This document shows, piece after piece, positions 1-6,651 of a stretch of 12,307 nt of DNA. Source of the DNA: Syntrophaceae bacterium UBA4810. GTDB lineage: Bacteria; Desulfobacterota; Syntrophia; Syntrophales; Smithellaceae. The stretch's first letter is position 1. Each line of letters starts with the position of its first letter. The stretch is taken from assembly GCA_002402545.1 (NCBI GenBank), contig DHGA01000030.1:1-12307 (forward strand), written 5' to 3'. A model generated the notes under the pieces. It ran no database searches, was not told where the DNA came from, and saw only the letters and a list, made by a program, of their open reading frames with translations. Made by a program: the position numbers and the translations under genes.

Positions 1-1059
1 TCGCTCGCGGCCACTATTCTCATTTTTCTCGGAGGCCGTATTCAGGATCGCCTGGGTCCTAAAATTCCCGCCTTTATCGGAGGAATAATCTTCAGCAGCA
101 GTTATATATTAGCCGGTTACTCGAGCGGTTCTTATCCGGCGCTTTTGATTTTTCTCGGTATCTTGGCGCCCGCCGGTGTCGGGCTTGCCTATTTATGCCC
201 TATCGCCTGCTCGGTTAAATGGTTCCCGAATCATAAAAGCATGGTAACGGGATTTGCGGTTGCCGGATTCGGCGGCAGCGCGATGATTATTTCTCAGTTT
301 GGAGAATATCTTCTCTCTCAGCAAATAGGCGTCTTGACTATTTTTAAATATATGGGATTCGGTTTTGTAACGGTTCTGGCTATCGCCACAATGTTTTTAA
401 AAAACCCGCCGCAGGCGATTAATGAGCCTGAATCCATTTTGAACACAAATATGTCCGCCCTGTTTAAAGACCGGAAATTCCTGGGGCTTTTATGCGGCAT
501 TTTCCCATGCTTTTGCGCGGGCTTAATGATCATCGGCAATATAAAACCTTTTGGTCTTTCGCTTGGACTTGATGTCGTAGTTGCTGGCATGGCCGTAACT
601 GTTCTTGCTCTTTTTAACACAATAGGAAGATTAGCATGGGGATTCGCGGGCGGCGTGGTAGAGGGTAAAAAAGTTATCCTTATATCAATTATCAGCACCA
701 CCATAGTGATCCTTGCCGCGCCTTTTCTGGTGAAAAGCAACGCTACTTTTTATCTGTTTACGATTTTAGCCGGGTTTAATTACAGCGCGTGCCTCGTTCT
801 TTACGCCGCTGAAGTTGCCAACCAGTATGGAACCGAGAAAATGGGAACGGTATATTCAACGCTTTTCTTAAGTAACGGTATTGCCGGTTTTGTTTCGCCG
901 ACATTAGCCGGAAAAATATTTGACACCACCGGTTCTTACGCTCCGGCTTTTTTAATTTTCGGCTTTCTTTGTCTGATTTCGGTCTTTCTTTTTTATTTTA
1001 TTTACAAACCGGGAAAGATAAGTAAAGCCGACGCGGGTTTGTATCCGCCGCGCCTATAA
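1..1059 (+). CDS. MFS transporter, oxalate/formate antiporter (OFA)-like, 5'-truncated
   Basis: Inner-membrane secondary transporter of the major facilitator superfamily. The frame is open from base 1, so the N-terminus (probably about 50-60 residues including the first helix) lies outside; 352 residues are visible. Residues 11-21 carry the MFS loop 2-3 signature (GGRIQDRLGPK). Next comes the OFA-like stretch around 'GLAYLCPIACSVKWFP' and 'TGFAVAGFGGSAMI'. The second half has a degenerate motif-A copy, GRLAWGFAGG, and a late 'SPTLAGKIFDTTGSY' typical of the family's last helices. About ten hydrophobic helices can be traced, and the tail is short and basic. The substrate cannot be read from sequence; OFA members move organic anions such as oxalate, formate or other carboxylates. 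It is convergent with cydB with only 20 bp between them and no convincing terminator. Family call sure, subfamily fairly sure, substrate unknown. Confidence 0.82.
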   Translation, partial: SLAATILIFLGGRIQDRLGPKIPAFIGGIIFSSSYILAGYSSGSYPALLIFLGILAPAGVGLAYLCPIACSVKWFPNHKSMVTGFAVAGFGGSAMIISQFGEYLLSQQIGVLTIFKYMGFGFVTVLAIATMFLKNPPQAINEPESILNTNMSALFKDRKFLGLLCGIFPCFCAGLMIIGNIKPFGLSLGLDVVVAGMAVTVLALFNTIGRLAWGFAGGVVEGKKVILISIISTTIVILAAPFLVKSNATFYLFTILAGFNYSACLVLYAAEVANQYGTEKMGTVYSTLFLSNGIAGFVSPTLAGKIFDTTGSYAPAFLIFGFLCLISVFLFYFIYKPGKISKADAGLYPPRL

Positions 1060-1079
1060 AAGCTTTTTTCTAAAAACCA

Positions 1080-2087
1080 TCAATAGTGGCGCGCTTGGAC
1101 TTTGCCCTTAAATATTCTGTAAACAAAAATGGTATACGAGATAACAATGGGCATGCCGGTCAGGGCGATAACGCTCATCACCTGCAGGGTATACAAAGTT
1201 GTTGAGCCATTATAAATGGTAATGCTCAGATGGGGGGCGTCAACCGATTTTATAAGATTGGGGAAGTGCGCGGCCGTTGCCGCGATCCATAATCCCAAAA
1301 AAAACAAAGAAGATTTCCAAAACAAAGCCTGGTCATTTTCATTTCTTAAAGAAAAAAGTATCTCCGCCAGACCAAGCATGGAAAGAAGTATTGCCACGTA
1401 AAACAGCGCGTTGGATAAAAGCGACGGAAAAATAAACGCCATAACGACAAAATAGACAGCTGCTGTGGCCATGTTCACCCACAATATAATGCCCAGAGCC
1501 CTCCGGCAGCGAAGCTGTAATTCGTCTTCCGTTTTCAAAACAGCGTAAGAAGCTCCCTGCATAAGAATGGCGGCTAAAGCAACAACGCCAAACAAAAGAG
1601 GAACAGGACGAAGCAGCGTGAAAATACTTCCCGTGAACTCCATCTTATAATCAAGCGGCACGCCATATATCACATTACCCAGCGCAACGCCGAAAAGCAG
1701 CGTGGCCAAACCGCTTCCCGCAAGAAGGGCTTTTTCCCAAAGCCAGGCTCTGCCCTCATCATGAGCGCGAAACTCCATCGAAACCGCCCGGAAAATCAGC
1801 GCGAATAAAACAAGGAGCATTGCCGGATAAAACCCGGACAAAGCCGTGGCGTAAGCGTGCGGGAAAGCGGCAAAAAGAGCGCCGGTTCCGGTAACCAGCC
1901 ACACTTCGTTGCCGTCCCAAACCGGCCCAATGGAATTAATCAAAATATCCTTTTCTTCTTTGCTTTTCCCAACAAACGGCAGGAGAATCCCAATTCCCAA
2001 ATCAAAACCGTCTAGAAGAGCGTAACCTAGAAAAAGAAACGCGATAAGAAAAAACCACAATAATTGAAAATTTTGAATATTTTCCAC
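1080..2087 (-). CDS. cydB: Cytochrome bd quinol oxidase subunit II
   Basis: Subunit II of the bd-type terminal oxidase, which oxidises quinol and reduces O2 to water in the cytoplasmic membrane. It is 335 aa, normal for the short CydB class, with about eight to nine hydrophobic helices. Diagnostic segments are LDGFDLGIG (residues 25-33), GPVWDGNEVWL (54-64) and FAAFP; D29 and D58, conserved acidic residues of the family, sit at the same numbers as in E. coli. The start is GTG at 2087, supported by an AAGGA ribosome binding site (2100-2096) eight nucleotides upstream; there is no better ATG. It lies 39 bp downstream of cydA on the same strand, so it is almost certainly co-transcribed. No cydX-like small ORF follows, because the convergent transporter gene ends 20 bp beyond the stop. 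Very sure of identity. Confidence 0.97.
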   Translation of the reverse strand: MENIQNFQLLWFFLIAFLFLGYALLDGFDLGIGILLPFVGKSKEEKDILINSIGPVWDGNEVWLVTGTGALFAAFPHAYATALSGFYPAMLLVLFALIFRAVSMEFRAHDEGRAWLWEKALLAGSGLATLLFGVALGNVIYGVPLDYKMEFTGSIFTLLRPVPLLFGVVALAAILMQGASYAVLKTEDELQLRCRRALGIILWVNMATAAVYFVVMAFIFPSLLSNALFYVAILLSMLGLAEILFSLRNENDQALFWKSSLFFLGLWIAATAAHFPNLIKSVDAPHLSITIYNGSTTLYTLQVMSVIALTGMPIVISYTIFVYRIFKGKVQARHY

Positions 2088-2126
2088 TTTACTTTTCCTT
2101 GTTCAAATTCCCCGGCAGTTCATAAA

Positions 2127-3434
2127 TTATTCTTCCGGGCCGTTTTTCACGATTTTGAAAAACAAATACGCAAACATCGCAAACAGCAGGCTGTATATTA
2201 AAAAGAACATAATTAAACTGAAAACAAGCTGATTGGCGGAAACGACAACCGACGCTCCATCAGCGGTTTTCATCAATTTATAAATTATCCACGGCTGCCT
2301 GCCCACCTCCGCGGCAATCCATCCGGTTTCATGAGCGATATGCGGCAGGGGAATTAAAAAAGGCAGGACATAAAGATATTTATTCGTTTCAAATAACTTA
2401 TTTTTTATCAGCAAAAACAACCCCAGAAGCCCCATAAATATCGCGAGCATTCCCACGCCCACCATCACATGATAGGCTTGAAAAACAAGATTCACCGGCG
2501 GCCAGTTATCCTTCGGGAATTCCCTAAGCCCTTTTATCTCGGAGTTTGAATTAAAATTATACAAAAAGCTGAGCATGCGCGGGATATAAATTCCGTATGT
2601 TTTTTCGTTTTGCTGATCCACATATCCCGCAAGGTAAAGCGGCGCTCCTTTTGTTGTTTCAAAAAGCCCCTCCATCGCCGCCGCTTTTTCCGGCTGTGTT
2701 TCGATTACCTGTATCGCGTGCAGATGGCCTAAAGAAAGCTGGACAAGCGGCGTTACGGCAAAAAGAATAATGCCAATTTTCAGCATCATTTTCGCGGTCT
2801 CACCGTGCAGCCCTTTTCGGACATAATATCCGGCAATGCCCGCGATCATAATCGCGCAGGTCATCCAGGAAGCCATAACCGTATGAAAAAATCTTATTAC
2901 CGTTGACGGATTCAGCAGCGCCTGGCTGAAACTGGATAAAACAATTTTTCCCGTCGCGGTAATCTCATAGCCCGCGGGCGTCTGCATCCAGGAATTGGCC
3001 GCCAGTATCCAGAAGGCCGAAAGATGCCCGCCCACAAAAACCAGCAGGGCGGAAAGCCAGTAAACCCTGGGAGAAACTTTATTTCTGCCAAAAATCAAAA
3101 CACCAATAAAAACAGCTTCCAGAAAAAACGCGATTACAGCTTCCGCGGCAAGAATCGGCCCAAAGATATCCCCTACTACGCGGGAATAACCTGACCAGTT
3201 CATACCAAAGGAAAATTCCATGGTAATTCCCGTGGCGGTCCCAACAACAAATATCAACCCTAAAAGTCTGGCTAAAAAATCGGTTATTTTTCTGTAAACT
3301 ACTTCTTTTTTGACGAGATACAGGGTTTCGGAAAACAGAATGACCAGAGAGGTTCCCAAAGTCATGGCGGGAAAAAGAAAATGGAAACCCACGGTAAAGG
3401 CAAACTGAAGACGGGCAAGAATCAGAGCATCCAT
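2127..3434 (-). CDS. cydA: Cytochrome bd quinol oxidase subunit I, short Q-loop type
   Basis: Haem-bearing subunit I of the bd oxidase, 435 aa. Haem ligands and other key residues line up with E. coli CydA: H18 (H19), E98 (E99), E106 (E107), H184 (H186), M324 (M393), K250 and E255 of the quinol loop (K252, E257), and the GRQPW motif at 378-382. The interval from E255 to M324 is about 67 residues shorter than in E. coli, so the C-terminal Q-loop insertion is absent and this is the short-Q-loop class seen in many Gram-positive, CioA and anaerobe enzymes. An in-frame TTG four codons upstream (3446) is unlikely as start, because GAGGA at 3444-3440 is the ribosome binding site for the ATG at 3434, and H18 then falls where expected. 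First gene of the cydAB operon, driven by a promoter at 3461-3489. Very sure. Confidence 0.97.
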   Translation of the reverse strand: MDALILARLQFAFTVGFHFLFPAMTLGTSLVILFSETLYLVKKEVVYRKITDFLARLLGLIFVVGTATGITMEFSFGMNWSGYSRVVGDIFGPILAAEAVIAFFLEAVFIGVLIFGRNKVSPRVYWLSALLVFVGGHLSAFWILAANSWMQTPAGYEITATGKIVLSSFSQALLNPSTVIRFFHTVMASWMTCAIMIAGIAGYYVRKGLHGETAKMMLKIGIILFAVTPLVQLSLGHLHAIQVIETQPEKAAAMEGLFETTKGAPLYLAGYVDQQNEKTYGIYIPRMLSFLYNFNSNSEIKGLREFPKDNWPPVNLVFQAYHVMVGVGMLAIFMGLLGLFLLIKNKLFETNKYLYVLPFLIPLPHIAHETGWIAAEVGRQPWIIYKLMKTADGASVVVSANQLVFSLIMFFLIYSLLFAMFAYLFFKIVKNGPEE

Positions 3435-3460
3435 CGCATTCCTCAAATTTTAGTTGTGTG

Positions 3461-3489
3461 AGAATATCCAATCGGCGGCAATATTTCAA
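3461..3489 (-). promoter_or_regulatory. Predicted sigma70-type promoter of cydAB
   Basis: On the minus strand, TTGAAA (3489-3484) and TATTCT (3466-3461) are separated by exactly 17 bp. Transcription would start near 3454, giving a leader of about 20 nt before the cydA start, just enough for the GAGGA ribosome binding site. No operator was recognised. It lies back to back with the promoter of the gene at 3582. Confidence 0.6.
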
Positions 3490-3514
3490 CCAGATAATTC
3501 GTTTCCTGATTCCG

Positions 3515-3543
3515 TTGATTTCCCCGGATTTTTAAGCTATAAA
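3515..3543 (+). promoter_or_regulatory. Predicted sigma70-type promoter of the exported SOR-like gene
   Basis: TTGATT (3515-3520) and TATAAA (3538-3543) are spaced by 17 bp. Transcription would begin near 3550, about 30 nt before the ATG at 3582, with the strong ribosome binding site AGAGGAGG (3567-3574) in between. Its -35 box is only 25 bp from the cydAB -35 box, so one regulator bound between them could act on both directions. Confidence 0.62.
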
Positions 3544-3581
3544 TGCGTCATTAAACTGTTACTAAAAGAGGAGGATTGAAA

Positions 3582-3950
3582 ATGAAAAAAAGTAAAACTA
3601 TATATCCGTTGATCTTGGCCACGTTGTTGTTTTTCATGATGATTTTGCAGATAGATTTACGTGAAGCTTACGCCCACCCGCCCCAGGATGTCCAGATTGC
3701 TTATGACATTAACGCGCAGACGCTTACTGTGACCATCACTCACAAATCAGGTTTTGGTTTCCACTATATTAATTCGGTAATCGTTAAGAAAAACGGCATC
3801 GTGGTCAGTACAAACAAGTACGACAAACAGCCCGATCCGTCTACTTTTTCATACACCTATCAACTGGCCGCCGGCAAAGGCGACAGTATTGAAGCGACGG
3901 TCATTTGTAACATCTCGGGAACCAAAACAGCGACACTTGACGTAAAATAA
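3582..3950 (+). CDS. Exported small protein with superoxide-reductase-like (desulfoferrodoxin iron-domain-like) fold, one ligand missing
   Basis: A 122-aa secreted protein. Residues 1-31 form a clear Sec signal peptide (KK start, hydrophobic core 9-24, cleavage after AYA-31), leaving a mature domain of about 91 residues that starts HPP. The mature part is beta-rich and resembles the iron domain of superoxide reductase in spacing: H32, H54 and H61 (the last in HYI) correspond to three of the four His ligands, and C109 in 'CNISG' corresponds to the ligand Cys of the family's 'CNLHG'. The fourth His is replaced by S112. It may bind metal differently, act on another substrate, or be only structurally related. 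The start is ATG at 3582, seven nucleotides after AGAGGAGG; an in-frame TTG at 3576 overlaps that spacing and is rejected. It is monocistronic, with its own promoter and terminator, and divergent from cydAB. Reality of the gene is sure; the fold assignment is my inference from motif spacing. Confidence 0.72.
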   Translation: MKKSKTIYPLILATLLFFMMILQIDLREAYAHPPQDVQIAYDINAQTLTVTITHKSGFGFHYINSVIVKKNGIVVSTNKYDKQPDPSTFSYTYQLAAGKGDSIEATVICNISGTKTATLDVK

Positions 3951-3975
3951 ATCTTATCTTCGGCGGCAACAAGTC

Positions 3976-4012
3976 TTTGCCCCCGCGTATGACGCGGGGG
4001 CAAAATTATTTT
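3976..4012 (+). terminator. Rho-independent terminator after the SOR-like gene
   Basis: A perfect 12-bp inverted repeat: TTTGCCCCCGCG (3976-3987), a 5-nt loop, then CGCGGGGGCAAA (3993-4004), followed by ATTATTTT. It begins 25 bp after the stop codon of the 122-aa gene. The A/T flanks make it a possible two-way terminator, but no minus-strand gene ends here. Confidence 0.9.
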
Positions 4013-4054
4013 CATCAAAGAAAATCAGCTCTCCCATCGGGCAAACAGAAAATC

Positions 4055-5383
4055 ATGCGGCATACTGATCTTGATATATTAATTTTCGGCGGCACGCTGC
4101 TCACGATGTCCGAGCAAATGAACATCATCGAAAATTGCCTGATCGGCATAAAAGACGGCGTCATTGTTTCCATACAAACAAAAAACAATCAGGCCCCTTC
4201 ATATGAATCAGCCAAAGAAATAATCGACGCTTCCAGCTGTGTGGTTATGCCCGGCCTGATAAACACGCACACGCATTTACCAATGGTGGCTTTCCGCGGA
4301 AAAGCGGATGACCTGCCGCTTATAGATTGGCTCAACAATAATATTTTCCCGTTGGAGGCGCGCTTTGTTAATAAAAATATGGTTTATGAATGCGCCATGC
4401 TGGCCATCGCGGAAATGATCCTTTCCGGCACCACAACTTTTTGCGACGCGTATTTTTTTGAATCAAGCATCGCCGAGGCCGCGCAGTTTTGCTCAATGCG
4501 CGCTGTCGCCGCGCAGGGCTTCGCAGATTTCGCGACGCCGGATAACCCCAAATATGAAAAAATGATGGCGGCGGCGAATCGCTTTGTTAATCGCTGGAAG
4601 CCTTACGCGCCGATGATTACGCCGGCTTTTTTCTGCCATTCGCCTTATACCTGTTCGCCCGCCACACTCGTCAACGTAAAACAGGCCGCGCGCGAAGCCG
4701 ATATTCTTTATTTAACGCACTTACTGGAACAGCGAGATGAAATCGAAATAATAGAACAGCGCTACGGGAAAAAGCCCGTCCGGCATTTATATGATCTTGG
4801 AGTGCTTGACGAAAAAACCGTTGCCGTTCACTGCAACTGGTTAACCAAAGAAGATATGGAAATCCTGGCTGATACGGGTGTCGGTGTCTCGCACAATCCG
4901 GAAAGTTCGATGAAGCTGGCCGCCGGAGTCGCGCCGGTTGCGGAAATGTTAGAGCGAAAAATTAACGTGGGATTAGGCACAGACGGTGCTGCCAGTAATA
5001 ATGACCTGGATATGTTCCGGGAAATGGACAGCGCGGCAAAAATTCATAAAGTAATGTCTTTGAATCCCACGGCAATGAGCGCGCAGACTGTTTTACAGGC
5101 GGCGACAATAGGCGGCGCTAAACTTCTGGGGTTGGAAAAGCTTATCGGCTCAATAGAAGTCGGCAAGAGGGCGGATATAATTTTAATCGACATGAACCAG
5201 CCGCATCTTACGCCTGTCTACAATTATTACTCGCACATGGTATATGCCGCGCGCGGTGCTGATGTAAAAACCAGCATTATCAACGGCAAAATTGTCATGA
5301 AAGAAAGAAAACTGCTTACCATCGATTTACCAAAAACAATGTATGCGGTAAACCAAATCGCCAAGCAGGTTGCTGCCCGATAA
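4055..5383 (+). CDS. mtaD: 5-methylthioadenosine/S-adenosylhomocysteine deaminase (amidohydrolase family)
   Basis: Cytoplasmic zinc-dependent amidohydrolase, 442 aa, of the MTA/SAH deaminase (SsnA/TrzN-like) group. It would remove the 6-amino group of methylthioadenosine or S-adenosylhomocysteine, giving the inosyl product, as part of recycling of S-adenosylmethionine by-products. Metal and catalytic residues are visible: HTH at 72/74 in 'MPGLINTHTHLPM', H222 in 'LTHLLEQ', H259 in 'VHCNW', the 'SHNPESSMKLAAGVAPV' block, and D310 in 'GTDGAASNNDLDMF'. The C-terminus has the usual 'IGSIEVGKRADIILID' strand. ATG at 4055 fits the family start (DLDILIFGGTLLTM). The frame is open upstream to a TTG at 3977, but that lies within the terminator stem. 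No good ribosome binding site or promoter was found upstream. Exact substrate is uncertain: other deaminating amidohydrolases of this group share these motifs. Confidence 0.88.
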   Translation: MRHTDLDILIFGGTLLTMSEQMNIIENCLIGIKDGVIVSIQTKNNQAPSYESAKEIIDASSCVVMPGLINTHTHLPMVAFRGKADDLPLIDWLNNNIFPLEARFVNKNMVYECAMLAIAEMILSGTTTFCDAYFFESSIAEAAQFCSMRAVAAQGFADFATPDNPKYEKMMAAANRFVNRWKPYAPMITPAFFCHSPYTCSPATLVNVKQAAREADILYLTHLLEQRDEIEIIEQRYGKKPVRHLYDLGVLDEKTVAVHCNWLTKEDMEILADTGVGVSHNPESSMKLAAGVAPVAEMLERKINVGLGTDGAASNNDLDMFREMDSAAKIHKVMSLNPTAMSAQTVLQAATIGGAKLLGLEKLIGSIEVGKRADIILIDMNQPHLTPVYNYYSHMVYAARGADVKTSIINGKIVMKERKLLTIDLPKTMYAVNQIAKQVAAR

Positions 5384-5403
5384 TTTTACAGGATATAGAA
5401 GGC

Positions 5404-6507
5404 TCAGCTATCTTTCCGATCAAATAATTTAGAGTATTGTCCGTAACCTTCTTTTTCCAGATCTTCTCTGGCTATAAAGCGTAAAGCCGCAGAATTAATA
5501 CAATAACGCAACCCATTCTGTCCCGGACCATCCGGAAAAACGTGGCCTAAGTGAGAATCGGCTTGTATGCTGCGTACTTCGGTTCCTGTTATGGCATTAA
5601 AGCTTTCTTCCTTCTCAACAATATTTGCAGACTCCAACGGTTTGGTAAAACTGGGCCAGCCGCTGCCGGAATCATATTTATTAAGCGAGCTAAACAGCGG
5701 CTCACCGGATACAACATCCACGTAAATTCCTTCACGCTTGTTGTCCACGTATTTATTGATAAAAGGCGGCTCAGTGCCGCTTTTTTGCGTAACCTCATAT
5801 TCCAGGGGCGATAGTTTTTTCTTTAAAGTCTCCTCATCTTTTGGGGAATTTTTATTTTGCCGGCGCGGCAGCGGGCAGACATTTTTTCCCCAAGTCTGGC
5901 GCAAAAAACCTTCCCTGCCGGAACCAATACGATAAGCGCCATAATGCATGGGATTTTTTTCGGCGTACGCCTGATGATAATCCTCCGCGGGAAAGAATCT
6001 TGTATGTTTTATAACCTTCACCGCTAAAGGACGTGAAAATTTTTCTGATTTAGCGAGCGCCTGTAAAGATTTATCAGCGATATTTTTTTCTTCTTCTGTC
6101 TGATAAAAAATCACCGGCCGGTATCCGGGGCCTCGGTCGGCAAACTGCCCTCCGGCGTCCGTGGGATCAATATGGCGCAGGAAATAATCCAGAATTTGCC
6201 CATAAGTTATCTCCTGCGGATTATAAAATACTTGCACCGCTTCTATGTATCCCTTGCCCGCGTAATTTTTATATGTAGGGTTATCTTCTGTGCCGCCCGC
6301 GTAGCCCGAAATCACTTCATTTACCCCAGTCAATTTTTTAAAATCCGCTTCCACGCACCAGAAGCATCCGCCGGCCAGCACTGCCTCGGAATATTTATTG
6401 GCATTATTTGTCTCCATGGTTTTTTGACCCTCCGTCTGACGCGAACTTATAATTTCGCACGAAACCAATAAGCTTAATATAATCAGATAAAAAACTGTCT
6501 TTTTCAT
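5404..6507 (-). CDS. msrAB: Lipoprotein peptide methionine sulfoxide reductase MsrA-MsrB fusion
   Basis: Bifunctional repair enzyme of 367 aa reducing S- and R-methionine sulfoxide in proteins. The N-terminus is a lipoprotein signal with lipobox LVSC (C17), so it is likely anchored outside the cytoplasm; E18 at +2 does not give the classical inner-membrane retention signal. The MsrA domain spans roughly 40-200, with GGCFWC (catalytic C48, also C51) and 'HIDPTDAGGQFADRG'. A linker around 205-230 contains a single Cys, C211. The MsrB domain spans 232-360, with SGSGWPSFTKP (280-290), SHLGHVFPDGP and RYCIN (catalytic C336). The MsrB part lacks both zinc CxxC pairs and has Ser282 where E. coli-type MsrB has the recycling Cys (SGCGW). 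Start ATG 6507, with AGGT about 9 nt upstream. It is convergent with mtaD and has its own promoter. Very sure of identity. Confidence 0.96.
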   Translation of the reverse strand: MKKTVFYLIILSLLVSCEIISSRQTEGQKTMETNNANKYSEAVLAGGCFWCVEADFKKLTGVNEVISGYAGGTEDNPTYKNYAGKGYIEAVQVFYNPQEITYGQILDYFLRHIDPTDAGGQFADRGPGYRPVIFYQTEEEKNIADKSLQALAKSEKFSRPLAVKVIKHTRFFPAEDYHQAYAEKNPMHYGAYRIGSGREGFLRQTWGKNVCPLPRRQNKNSPKDEETLKKKLSPLEYEVTQKSGTEPPFINKYVDNKREGIYVDVVSGEPLFSSLNKYDSGSGWPSFTKPLESANIVEKEESFNAITGTEVRSIQADSHLGHVFPDGPGQNGLRYCINSAALRFIAREDLEKEGYGQYSKLFDRKDS

Positions 6508-6538
6508 AAATTATTACCTGTAAAATACTTATAATTTA

Positions 6539-6566
6539 ATTTTAATGACGTTTAGAGCTTTGTCAA
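6539..6566 (-). promoter_or_regulatory. Predicted promoter of msrAB
   Basis: Minus strand: a perfect TTGACA (6566-6561) and TAAAAT (6544-6539), spacing 16 bp. It sits between the citrate synthase terminator and the msrAB start, giving a leader of about 25 nt. A second possible -10 lies a few bases downstream in the same AT-rich run. Confidence 0.5.
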
Positions 6567-6573
6567 ATAATGC

Positions 6574-6608
6574 ACAAAAATCCCTGACAGCACTGCTGCA
6601 GGGATTTT
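6574..6608 (-). terminator. Rho-independent terminator of citrate synthase
   Basis: Inverted repeat AAAATCCCTG (6577-6586) and CAGGGATTTT (6599-6608), with a 12-nt loop that can itself pair CAG/CTG. Read on the minus strand, the stem ends in a run of five T. It begins 43 bp after the citrate synthase stop and insulates it from the msrAB promoter. Confidence 0.78.
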
Positions 6609-6651
6609 CTGATTTTAATGAAAAAATAGTTTACGGGCAGGGCAGAGAAAA

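Noticed and set aside
1056..1068. AAAAGCTTTT palindrome between the transporter and cydB as a terminator
   Set aside because: It has no loop and no G/C stem; too weak to call.
3079..3489. 136-codon minus-strand frame overlapping cydA
   Set aside because: It lies in another frame over the well-conserved N-terminal half of CydA, has a Cys/Ser/Phe-rich composition with no recognisable domain, and includes the cydA promoter region.
3977..4054. N-terminal extension of the deaminase from a TTG start
   Set aside because: The TTG lies in the stem of a perfect 12-bp terminator hairpin, and the extension (PPRMTRGQNYFHQRKS) has no counterpart in the family; ATG 4055 fits.
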